The translations under genes were made by a program, and so were the position numbers. Below, piece after piece: positions 27,401 to 32,654 of a stretch of DNA of 64,000 bases. How positions within the stretch are numbered: the stretch's first letter is position 1; every line of letters begins with the position of its first letter. The notes beneath the pieces were generated by a model. That model saw only the letters and a list, made by a program, of their open reading frames with translations, made no database searches and was not told the DNA's origin. The stretch covers positions 19,734,821 to 19,798,820 of the forward strand of contig NC_092578.1 of the NCBI RefSeq assembly GCF_037975245.1, given 5' to 3'. The stretch comes from Apostichopus japonicus (taxonomy: Eukaryota > Echinodermata > Holothuroidea > Aspidochirotida > Stichopodidae).

Positions 27401-29248
27401 TAGGTTAAATCTGCTGATCATCATCATGCATGGACCTCAAACAATAGGTTAAATCTGCTGATCATAATCATGCATGGACCTCAAACAATAGGTTAAATCT
27501 GCTGATCATAAACATGCATAGACCTCAAACAATAGGTTAAATCTGCTGATCATAAACATGCATGGACCTCAAACAATAGGTTAAATCTGCTGATCATCAT
27601 CATGCATGGACCTCAAACAATAGGTTAAATCTGCTGATCATAATCATGCATGGACCTCAAACAATAGGTTAAATCTGCTGATCATAAACATGCATGGACC
27701 TCAAACAATAGGTTAAATCTGCTGATCGTAAACATGCATAGACATCAAACAATAGGTTAATTCTGCTGATCATAAACATGCATGGACCTCAAACAATAGG
27801 TTAAATCTGCTGATCATAAACATGCATAGACCTCAAACAATAGGTTAAATCTACTGATCATAAACATGCATAGACCTCAAACAATAGGTTATATCTGCTG
27901 ATCATCATCATGCATGGACCTCAAACAATAGGTTAATTCTGCTGATCGTAAACATGCATAGACCTCAAACAATAGGTTAATGCTACTGATCATAAACATG
28001 CATAGACCTCAAACAATAGGTTAATTCTGCTGATCATAAACATGCATGGACCTCAAACAATAGGTTATATCTGCTGATCATAAACATGCATAGACCTCAA
28101 ACAATAGGTTAAATCTGCTGATCATTTACATGCATGGACCATAAACAATAGGTTAAATCTGCTGATCATAAACATGCATGGACCATATAAACAATTGGTT
28201 ATATCTGCGATTGATGAAGATGTATTGACCACAAACAGTTGGGACATTTGGCTGTTAACAAACATCTAGGGATCACACACACTGGGGAAGGTCTTCTATT
28301 TATGGCCATCAGTGGATTACTAAGTTCAGACAGGTTCTTTATCTGTGTAAAAGTAAGTTGGCCTGACGTTTCGATCCTAGCAGGATCTTCTTCAGAGGCT
28401 AAATGACAAGTTACAGTAACAGAGGGGACAAAAACACGCACAGAATACAGACAGGTTAATGAGCATGGTGAACACAATGAGATGGATGAAATGGGATTAA
28501 AAGTAGACAATGGATGGTGAAAAGAAAGCAACAGGGGAAGAGGAGAGGAAGGAGATAAACTGTGGAGGGACAAAGAGAGGATTAAAGGCAGAGGGTAGGT
28601 TCTTTATCTGTTACAACAAAGAAAGAGCTGGTCCTGTTTATCCTCACACAAACCATTACTTAGGAAAACGGTGCTCTTAAATATATTTCATCTATTTATA
28701 AGGTCAGTGATTTTTTTGACATCATCTGATCCTCTCTCTCCTGCAGCTGTTTTCCGCAAACAGGTACCATGACATTTTACATTGGTGTTGTTCTGTTCAT
28801 CGCTGTCATGCTGGTGTTCAATCTGGTCATGTTTGTCTTAATAATCAAACAAATCACATGTCGCCCACAAATCAAGAAGGATGATCCCAGGAAAGAAAAC
28901 ATTAAACGCATCCAAAACGCCATCTCCATCTTGATGCTGCTGGGTCTCGCCTGGCTGTTTGGATTCTTCGCGATAGGTGGTGCCCAGTTTATATTTAATC
29001 TCCTCTTCCTCATCTGCAACTCCCTGCAAGGATTATTCATCTTTCTCATCTTCTGTGTGAGAAACCAGGAGGTCCAAATGGAATGGAGGTTAATTTTTGG
29101 GCAGACTGGAAGATACAAAGTTAACGAAAGTTCCAATACTAGATCCACAGGTTCATCGAGTTCCAAAAACCCCAAAGGAAATCAAAATGTTAACAGTGAC
29201 GAAAACACCACTGAGAAAATTCAGATGGAATCTACTTCATCCCCCTGA
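322..29248 (+). CDS. Adhesion GPCR gene 1, 17 exons, lacking only its first (signal-peptide) exon
   Basis: This is a cell-surface receptor of the adhesion GPCR class (B2). Coding exons: 322-450, 7001-7205, 8075-8139, 10902-11516, 12742-13014, 14937-15049, 17336-17552, 18008-18124, 19151-19287, 20418-20573, 20942-21323, 22004-22176, 22822-22995, 24162-24271, 25076-25338, 25651-25714, 28747-29248. Each has AG/GT borders and all 16 junctions agree in phase without stops; the exons total 3695 nt including the TGA. Order of modules: LDLa, Ig, unrecognised region, Ig, SEA, Cys-rich HRM-like stretch, GAIN with GPS, 7TM, tail. SEA, Ig and GAIN together recall vertebrate ADGRF (group VI) receptors, but LDLa and the ~205-residue middle region are not typical there, so I give no symbol. 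No frameshift or premature stop was seen, so the gene looks intact. The ligand is unknown. Exon edges are hand-made calls without transcript support. Confidence 0.9.
451..7000. other. First visible intron of gene 1
   Basis: This 6.5-kb AT-rich intron lies between the LDLa and Ig exons. Bases up to about 2520 recur almost unchanged at 61867-64000. It holds an AT-rich imperfect inverted repeat at about 1337-1441 (arms around AAATATAAAGATAGATA), a hAT-like MITE at 6220-6605 and a 141-bp tandem duplication from 6756 that runs into the next exon. I saw no further exon. Because LDLa exons are phase 1-1, an extra diverged one could be missed, but direct joining to 7001 is in frame. Confidence 0.7.
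6220..6605. mobile_element. Non-autonomous hAT-like MITE with 8-bp target duplication
   Basis: The element begins CAGTGGGGGAGCTAGGG and ends GGACGCTCCGCCACTG, imperfect inverted ends of the CAGTGGCGGA type. ATCTTAGA at 6212-6219 is repeated exactly at 6606-6613, an 8-bp target duplication as expected for hAT transposases. It is 386 bp long with no transposase. Its interior (about 6281-6380) contains the GC-rich module (AGCGCCACCA, GGTTGG, GCCGGAAA) shared with the hAT-like elements at 37-50 kb. Confidence 0.85.
6756..7043 (+). repeat. 141-bp tandem duplication that copies an intron end and exon start
   Basis: Bases 6756-6896 are repeated at 6897-7043 with a few differences. Each copy runs from GTGTAGAATTATAGCAGC through a pyrimidine-rich tract and AG into the first ~41 nt of the Ig exon. 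The left copy therefore has a complete-looking 3' splice site at 6855 followed by 41 nt of exon-like sequence. Only the right copy continues as the full exon at 7001. Confidence 0.9.
7001..7205 (+). CDS. Exon: first Ig-like domain, N-terminal part (gene 1)
   Basis: Starts after TATACAG, phase 1, and joins the LDLa exon as C-P-E-A-P-R-I-T-F. It contains the B-strand Cys (VVICVAEG) and the C-strand Trp (NITWLED), hallmarks of an Ig-like domain. It ends phase 2 at GTGAGT (7206), inside the domain, so the following small exon is needed to supply the second Cys. About residues 76-144. The left edge of this exon is duplicated at 6856-6896. Confidence 0.85.
8075..8139 (+). CDS. Small exon: first Ig-like domain, C-terminal strands (gene 1)
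   Basis: This 65-nt exon lies between CTGAAG and GTTAGT. Read from phase 2 it gives [13 protein letters not shown] followed by [10 protein letters not shown], which provides the F-strand Cys and G-strand of the Ig fold begun at 7001. It ends in phase 1 and joins 10902 as L-I-D-S-P. The acceptor is weaker than its neighbours; an alternative AG at 8085-8086 would lose the Cys. Support is phase and fold logic, so transcript data would be welcome. Confidence 0.7.
8985..10840 (+). mobile_element. Truncated, decayed DIRS-type (tyrosine recombinase) retrotransposon
   Basis: A GC-rich island sits inside an AT-rich intron. Pieces in several frames match the order of DIRS elements: a late RNase H stretch (VDPFAT near 9015; PEAYIFPLF near 9143), the N-terminal recombinase start ([16 protein letters not shown], from 9297), then tyrosine recombinase with [10 protein letters not shown] (near 9771), HNSRG (near 9943) and ACYLSD carrying the expected catalytic Tyr (near 10048). 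The last part is in another frame, so a frameshift near 10030 and stops upstream break the protein. Reverse transcriptase and the left end are missing. The 3' end has inverted and direct repeats (separate entry). It sits sense-oriented in the 8140-10901 intron. Confidence 0.75.
10150..10836. repeat. DIRS-type terminal and internal complementary repeats
   Basis: GGTTGTGGGGAGACAGG followed by TAAGTGGG occurs at about 10152 and again at about 10770. The stretch 10190-10233 (from ATTATAAAACTTACTGG to GACCCACTTACC) is the reverse complement of about 10785-10836. CGCCACCCTCCCC also recurs at 10251 and 10629. Split direct and inverted repeats of this kind are the signature of DIRS elements, which use them to circularise and insert without a target duplication. 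Confidence 0.7.
10902..11516 (+). CDS. Exon: unrecognised ~205-residue extracellular region (gene 1)
   Basis: This 615-nt exon is the largest in the gene (phase 1 at both ends), bounded by TTTCAG and GTAACC. It has about 8 Cys (SPQCQT, VEACIS, IPCAS, ITCNQ, LECNVSC, DSCPN, SKCPV) and an NVS sequon. Secondary-structure flavour is beta strands first ([35 protein letters not shown]) and helices later ([19 protein letters not shown]). I do not recognise a family. A symmetric phase 1-1 exon is what a shuffled extracellular module looks like. About residues 166-371. Confidence 0.85.
11925..12363 (+). repeat. Minisatellite, ~57-bp unit, 8 copies
   Basis: The unit reads roughly GTAGGGGGAGGGGTGTATGC then ATGGGCAAACAATCAGAAG and TAGTAGTAATGATA. 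Eight copies of GCAAACAATCA are visible, spaced about 50-58 bp. G-rich runs (GGGGGAGGGG) sit in most units on the sense strand. It lies in the 11517-12741 intron. Confidence 0.9.
12742..13014 (+). CDS. Exon: second Ig-like domain (gene 1)
   Basis: The 273-nt exon, phase 1-1, encodes a whole Ig-like domain: [18 protein letters not shown] (B-strand Cys and C-strand Trp) and [17 protein letters not shown] (the DxGxYxC-type motif with F-strand Cys). It joins the previous exon as G-E-P-A-A-I-T. Borders are CTACAG at 12736-12741 and GTAATA at 13015. About residues 371-462. It probably serves ligand or adhesion contacts. Confidence 0.93.
13392..14537 (-). mobile_element. Solo LTR (1146 bp) with 4-bp target duplication
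   Basis: The element has the termini TGTTACA...TGTAACA and is flanked by CTTC at 13388-13391 and 14538-14541. No internal coding region is present, so it is a solo LTR. Minus-strand orientation is inferred: GGCTATATAAGC (a TATA box) reads on the minus strand at 14114-14125 and AATAAA near 13565. Upstream of that TATA are heat-shock-element-like sites, including the three-unit TTCTAGAAGCTTC at 14359-14371. It lies antisense in the 13015-14936 intron. Confidence 0.8.
14114..14371 (-). promoter_or_regulatory. Putative LTR promoter: TATA box plus heat-shock-like elements
   Basis: On the minus strand a TATA box (CTATATAAG, 14116-14124) is preceded at about -235 by TTCnnGAAnnTTC (14359-14371), the classic three-pentamer heat-shock element; TTCTAGAAGCATC at 14164-14176 is a partial one. 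HSF binding to such arrays is established for heat-shock genes. Whether this LTR is heat-responsive is inference. Confidence 0.45.
14937..15049 (+). CDS. Exon: SEA domain, first half (gene 1)
   Basis: Starting after CTGAAG (14936), phase 1, it reads [20 protein letters not shown] followed by ADPTSPFF, matching SEA-domain opening strand and helix (FxNLxY...L.DPxSxxF). The more obvious AG at 14939-14940 would give a stop in this frame, so I chose the upstream AG. It ends in phase 0 at GTACGT. About residues 462-499. Confidence 0.8.
16007..16988. mobile_element. TA-flanked element with ~120-bp terminal inverted repeats
   Basis: Left end CAGAGAGCCAAACGTTCC and right end GGAACGTTTGGCTCTCCG are inverted copies. 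The arms extend about 120-140 bp (16007-16127 and 16851-16988), ending inward at GTCGAAACAAAATAC. The dinucleotide TA lies directly outside on each side, consistent with a Tc1/mariner-type insertion. The middle has about three diverged ~140-bp repeats around GGGCCAT..CCCTTGAGGTTG. There is no transposase. Confidence 0.75.
17336..17552 (+). CDS. Exon: SEA domain, second half with GSVVV motif (gene 1)
   Basis: It joins 15049 in phase 0. [20 protein letters not shown] is a textbook SEA core; GSVVV is encoded at 17408-17422 (composite residues 524-528). In known SEA domains the chain breaks itself between G and S by strain-driven autoproteolysis and the halves stay bound. The exon ends in phase 1 at GTAAGTG. 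About residues 500-572. Confidence 0.92.
18008..18124 (+). CDS. Exon: start of Cys-rich linker (gene 1)
   Basis: This 117-nt exon, phase 1-1, lies between TCCTTTAG and GTAACA. It encodes [20 protein letters not shown] and then a segment ending [10 protein letters not shown]. Together with the next exon it makes a C...CPGYTTTGG...RMC...W...C pattern like the hormone-receptor (HRM) region found before GAIN in many adhesion GPCRs. About residues 572-611. Confidence 0.85.
18770..19140 (+). repeat. Minisatellite around GTGACCATGAGTTATGTGAC, abutting an exon
   Basis: The array is imperfect, with units of about 35-50 bp built from GACCATGAGTTATGTGACC and ATTTACTGTGACTCATGTGA. It stops about 10 bp before the exon at 19151, so it occupies the branch-point zone and only TTTGTTTTCTTAAG remains as acceptor tract. 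Confidence 0.9.
19151..19287 (+). CDS. Exon: HRM-like Cys/Trp motif leading into GAIN (gene 1)
   Basis: Phase 1 to 0. It reads [14 protein letters not shown], then [18 protein letters not shown], that is R-x-C...W..P...C, the usual end of the HRM-like region, followed by an acidic stretch and the first GAIN helix ([10 protein letters not shown]). The donor is GTAACT at 19288. About residues 611-656. Confidence 0.9.
20418..20573 (+). CDS. Exon: GAIN subdomain A (gene 1)
   Basis: This 156-nt exon, phase 0-0, encodes [20 protein letters not shown], then a helix [21 protein letters not shown]. Helical repeats of this type form the A subdomain of GAIN. It has NVT and NSS sequons. Borders are TTTATAG and GTAATT. 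About residues 657-708. Confidence 0.9.
20942..21323 (+). CDS. Exon: GAIN, helices to first B-subdomain strands (gene 1)
   Basis: This 382-nt exon, phase 0 to 1, is bounded by TTTACAG and GTAAAG. It opens [15 protein letters not shown], continues with a helix [15 protein letters not shown] and then strands including [10 protein letters not shown] and [15 protein letters not shown]. Its last ~45 nt and the donor are part of a 104-bp repeat (next entry). About residues 709-836. Confidence 0.92.
21278..21701 (+). repeat. Four tandem 104-bp repeats that include an exon end and its splice donor
   Basis: GATGACATCCAGT occurs at 21308, 21412, 21516 and 21620, exactly 104 bp apart. The first unit overlaps the last ~45 nt of the coding exon and its donor (TTG|GTAAAG). 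Units 2-4 keep the exon-like bases and a TATG|GTAAAG donor. They have diverged from the coding copy (ATATTTCTG for ATAACTCTG) but match each other closely, suggesting the exon edge was copied once and then amplified. Confidence 0.93.
22004..22176 (+). CDS. Exon: GAIN subdomain B strands (gene 1)
   Basis: Phase 1 to 0, between CTGCAG and GTGAGT. It encodes [31 protein letters not shown] and [13 protein letters not shown]. Alternating hydrophobic strands followed by LSSPV are typical of the GAIN B subdomain just before the GPS. About residues 836-893. Confidence 0.92.
22822..22995 (+). CDS. Exon: GPS motif and tethered-agonist start (gene 1)
   Basis: This 174-nt exon, phase 0-0, has all GPS hallmarks: [30 protein letters not shown]. 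The expected self-cleavage point is HL|T, codons 22969-22977, with T at composite residue 945. The peptide after it, TNFAILV, is the usual form of the tethered (Stachel) agonist. Four Cys (CVF, GCEL, CRC) would give the two conserved disulfides. About residues 894-951. Confidence 0.97.
23422..23982 (+). repeat. Minisatellite, 23-bp unit, about 24 copies
   Basis: The unit is TTAAGCATAGCATCAAACACCAG with variants (GGATAGC, CATCAAGCATCAG, CACCACTTAAG). It lies in the 22996-24161 intron between the GPS exon and the first membrane-helix exon. Confidence 0.93.
24162..24271 (+). CDS. Exon: transmembrane helix 1 (gene 1)
   Basis: This 110-nt exon, phase 0 to 2, follows GATGACAG and ends at [20 protein letters not shown] leads into the first helix, with [18 protein letters not shown] as core. 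It continues the tethered agonist region directly into the membrane. About residues 952-988. Confidence 0.93.
24318..24762. repeat. Palindromic satellite of TGTACATA/TGTAGGCCTACA units
   Basis: The array is made of ATATATGTACATAC, CCCTGTATGT or its complement ACATACAGGG, and TGTAGGCCTACA. Each word is palindromic or present in both orientations, so the array can fold on itself at many registers. It begins 46 bp after the TM1 exon donor. Open frames here on both strands are products of the repeat. Confidence 0.92.
25076..25338 (+). CDS. Exon: transmembrane helices 2, 3 and start of 4 (gene 1)
   Basis: Phase 2 to 1. [19 protein letters not shown] starts TM2 after the first intracellular loop; [20 protein letters not shown] then [11 protein letters not shown] form TM3, including the Cys near its top that pairs with extracellular loop 2 and the W-M-x-x-E motif common in adhesion GPCRs. 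KKAALVAW opens TM4. About residues 988-1076. Confidence 0.95.
25651..25714 (+). CDS. Exon: transmembrane helix 4 (gene 1)
   Basis: This 64-nt exon, phase 1 to 2, follows TTTTTGACAG and ends TTA|GTAAGT. It encodes [13 protein letters not shown] followed by VNYRGD, the usual W-G-x-P-L/A TM4 pattern split between exons. A TAG appears if the donor is not used, which explains why the open frame seems to stop here. About residues 1076-1097. Confidence 0.92.
25928..28210 (+). repeat. Large minisatellite, 44-bp unit, about 52 copies
   Basis: The unit is CATGCATGGACCTCAAACAA plus TAGGTTAAATCTGCTGATCA plus TAAA, very uniform except near the right end. It contains two short palindromes, ATGCAT and TGATCA. 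It fills about three quarters of the last intron of gene 1 (25715-28746). Units vary mainly at CATAAA/CATAAT/CATCAT. Confidence 0.97.
28343..28433 (-). repeat. Dispersed element end, copy 1 (inverted)
   Basis: Its reverse complement matches 29666-29757 over about 90 bp, including TCATTTAGCCTCTGAAGAAG and GATCCTGCTAGGATCGAAAC followed by GTCAGGCC. GATCCT/AGGATC forms a six-base stem with a three-base loop, followed by CGAAAC. It sits in the last intron just before the final exon. Confidence 0.85.
28747..29248 (+). CDS. Last exon: transmembrane helices 5-7 and cytoplasmic tail (gene 1)
   Basis: It starts after CTCCTGCAG, phase 2, completing Tyr and giving RGDYCFPQ with the loop-2 Cys. TM5 is [18 protein letters not shown] and beyond; a basic loop ([16 protein letters not shown]) follows; TM6 is [15 protein letters not shown] and TM7 [20 protein letters not shown], all with B2-family signatures. 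The tail after [11 protein letters not shown] is about 60 residues, rich in Ser, Asn and Thr, ending TSSP and TGA. About residues 1097-1263. Confidence 0.97.
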
Positions 29249-29543
<295 letters not shown>

Positions 29544-29665
29544 GGTTTACTGTAATATTAGTTTACTGTTTTATAGAGTAGATATATCTTCAGCGTATAC
29601 TTTTTACAGAATCGTATTTTAAAGGTTGAATTTAAACAGAATTTTAGTTTTGCTTTTCTAAGTAC

Positions 29666-29757
29666 TTTGTCCCTTCTGTTATACTGTTACTTGTCATTTA
29701 GCCTGTGAAGAAGATCCTGCTAGGATCGAAACGTCAGGCCAACTTACTTTTACACAT
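29666..29757 (+). repeat. Dispersed element end, copy 2
   Basis: This is the inverted partner of 28343-28433, containing GAAGAAGATCCTGCTAGGAT, CGAAACGTCAGGCC and AACTTACTTTTACACA. The two copies face each other around the last coding exon, about 1.2 kb apart. The start of the core reads CTGTGAAGA here against CTCTGAAGA in copy 1. Confidence 0.85.
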
Positions 29758-30418
29758 TCTATTACACAGGCTCTCTAGTGGATAAGCAGTTTGCTAACAG
29801 TTTTATTTTATTTTGATTAACAAGGAAAAAGAAAATATTGAGCTGTAGTCAAGTTTCTATAGCTATTAACTCTTTAAATATATTAATATCTGGAATGCTT
29901 CTTTAATGTTAAAGTTAAATTGATGATCACATCACTACAGTTAATGTTTAATGTTTAATCAATAGTTTTATGACTTTTTATAACCCAATCAAAACATTTT
30001 ATTTTAGCTTTATAAAACTAAAAGATAACGATAATGGAATCAAACATATTAACTATTATTTTATATGTATATTGATATCTTTTGTACTTCCTTATAGAAC
30101 TGCATTATTGGCTCCAATTATAGCACGCTTTATCTAGGAAAGTTTTGTGATTATGTAATCGACCTACACGGTCGTAAATCCACCTCACGCTCTAAGATTA
30201 GCCTGCATAGCTTCTTAACACCATTAGGCTCTTCGTGTAACACTGTTTGGAAATATGTTCATGCCTACAGTGTAGTTAATCATACAGCGTTCACACAAAG
30301 ACCCGCATACAGGAAAAGTATGTGGCAGGAGTTGCAGACTAATTGGTAAAAAGAAGTAATTTTACGAACAAGGCAGGTCGATTCCCAAGAAGCGTTTTTC
30401 CGTGATAGTTATAGTTGG
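29758..30418. other. AT-rich intergenic DNA
   Basis: I see no gene, repeat or motif that I can support here. Confidence 0.6.
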
Positions 30419-30426
30419 GGTCTATA

Positions 30427-31421
30427 CACTGGCGGATCCAGGGCCCTTGTTTGGGAGGGGCCAAAGTGGCATTAGAGTGATATGGGGGAGGGGTCTAAGG
30501 GGAGGGGGTGCCCCCCTCTGGAAAATTTTCTATTGCTGAATGCCCTCAGATGCAATTTGGTGCGACAAAAGTGTACAAAGGTGATGTTAATTTACTTCTA
30601 AAACAAATGTTTCCCAGGTGTAATTTTCTAAAATATTTATAAAACAAAGTTGGGATCATCTTTCTCAAGAAATTTTATTTCTCATAGGTTATAAATTTCT
30701 TACAACCAGCCTGTAACTGCAAAATGGTGTTAAACTGTAAATCCTCATGCTCATACATTTACATAGCTCCCAACTCTTGAGAAGGCAAATGCTGGTCCAT
30801 GCCACGAATCGCCGTCCTGGGGGAGGGGTATAAGGGGAGGGGGTGTCCCCTCCCCTATTGAATTTTTTTGGAATCCTGGTGATGCCTACATGTAAAATGG
30901 TGGCACTTAGAAAGGCTTTTGTCCCCCAAAATTTTCAGAGAAATATGCATTTTATTGTGTGTAACATCAATAAATTGAATAGTAGGTGATAATTCATTCT
31001 TTCCCGTGGCATGAAAATGTTCGCTGTTCGCCCCAATTCAAAGGTTCAAATGATGCTGTAAAGGAGGTTTTATACACTATTATGCTAAATGCTAAAGAAA
31101 TGATGGTTGCTAAGTCAAAATTTGATGCAAATTTGTTTATGTATACTTGACAATTACAATGCGGTTTTTTCGGACGCTTGTGCGGGTCAGCGGGTTTGGG
31201 TGTTAGACTGCGGGTCTAATTCCCGCGAATTGCGGGTCAGTTGGGAGCTCTGCATTTAATTTTAAACCAGAAAACGAAAAGGTTTCGACTAGTCTACCAC
31301 TGCTATTCCTCTCGATTTTATTAATTTCCAATCATATGATTTAGCGGATGTTCGGAAACACTTTTTGGCTCACCTTTGGGTGGGGGGGGGGGGGTCATGG
31401 CCCCCCTTGGATCCGCCAGTG
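30427..31421. mobile_element. Non-autonomous hAT-like element, 995 bp
   Basis: It starts CACTGGCGGATCCAGGG and ends TTGGATCCGCCAGTG. GGTCTATA at 30419-30426 is repeated at 31422-31429, an exact 8-bp target duplication. Inside are three G-rich blocks next to C-rich blocks (30484-30520, 30817-30855, 31381-31407) and no transposase. The family-level call rests on inverted ends plus duplication length. Confidence 0.88.
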
Positions 31422-31429
31422 GGTCTATA

Positions 31430-32542
31430 CAGCAGACCTTTAAGTTGTGACATTTTTACTACTATGCAGTAATATGGATAAGAATATGTTCTTTATTTGC
31501 CCAGATTTTAATCCCTTCAATTATTTACTTTGAATGTCTTTCTGTTTTGCCAATAACTTCTCCTTAGCCTATATGCATGATTACACAGACTAATTGAGAA
31601 TTCTCATCCATATAACAACTCCCTTAAACGTTGCTCATTACAAATCTTGTTTATAATATGCAATAAACAAATAAAGTCACGCTTTTACTCTCTTGTTAAA
31701 TGCGTTTCTTCTTGAACTCGTTCTTTTATTTCGGTTTTATTTTAAAACTAACAGTTGGTTATTTTTATATAAGGACAATCGTTCCATTGTTCTGGGAGTG
31801 ACAAGACAATAATCACTCCGCCATTTGGAACAGTAAGTAAAAGTTAAAGACGACTTGAACTTCCAAATGAATTCGAGGAGGTGATCGGATAAATTCCAAG
31901 TTAATACGAGGCCTCATAGATTAACTCAGTCTGTCAATAGAACATCTTGCCGAATCCCGCCGTGACCCTCATAGATTAACTTAGTCTGTCACTCATTATC
32001 TATGCGACCAATATCCGAAGTAGACATTTTGCAATAATACTTAATACACAAGATACAAAGTTAAAACAGCACAAAGTAAAGTAAAGGCCTGACGAGAGGG
32101 AATGGGGGGGGGGGGGTTACAGTCCAAGAGACACCAGTGTCACCGAGGTCCAAATTGGCTCTCGACGCTACTGGTAACGAGTGAGAATACCTTTCCCTTG
32201 AAGCAACGATTTCCAGCTTTGTTACAACTTAAAAGACATTTCTGCATTGCTGTAAACATATGAATCGAACACAGACCTGTGTTCTCCTATAACAACCTGA
32301 CAAAATGACAACCACTACACCTTCGTTGGAAATAACATGAATATAGAAATGGCTTTCCGCTTTCGAGTTGTGTTTGTGCAAGATTTTATATGCCGGCAAT
32401 GAAGACGTATATTATTTATCCAATAAATGAAGTTGCTTAATATGCAGATAAATTGTTTGCAAACGATACATTACCTTACACCAACTTCTGAAGTGAACAA
32501 CTGCCGCTAACTTCAAGTTGATTTTCCTCTATAGAGGGTGAC
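31430..32542. other. Intergenic DNA with a short tandem duplication
   Basis: CCTCATAGATTAACTCAGTC appears at about 31911 and again, slightly changed, at about 31968. A G-run follows at 32104-32116. No coding signal is seen. Confidence 0.5.
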
Positions 32543-32654
32543 GGTGTCACAGTATGTTAGCACCAATCAAAATAGATCTTAGAGAAGGTCTGGGGTTTCA
32601 GCCAATCGCTGCCAAGCACCCCTAATCAAGATGTCTGCGCCCATAGATGTAAAC
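32543..32654 (+). repeat. Dispersed ~110-bp repeat, copy 1 (inverted copy at 47788)
   Basis: GTTAGCACCAATCAAAATAG and GGGTTTCAGCCAATCGC, ending GATGTCTGCGCCC, recur inverted at 47788-47898. Both contain two CCAAT boxes in the same spacing (ACCAATCA and GCCAATCG). Downstream of this copy are GC-richer bases and ATGGCGACTTCGAG at 32682, which is the kind of context seen at promoters, but the reading frame closes after 11 codons. Confidence 0.6.

Noticed and set aside
25928-28210. CRISPR-like array
   Set aside because: The 44-bp units are contiguous with no unique spacers and lie in a eukaryotic intron; it is a minisatellite.
28199-28573. 124-codon minus-strand frame in the last intron
   Set aside because: It runs across the end of the minisatellite and a dispersed repeat; composition is low-complexity Ser/Leu/Pro.
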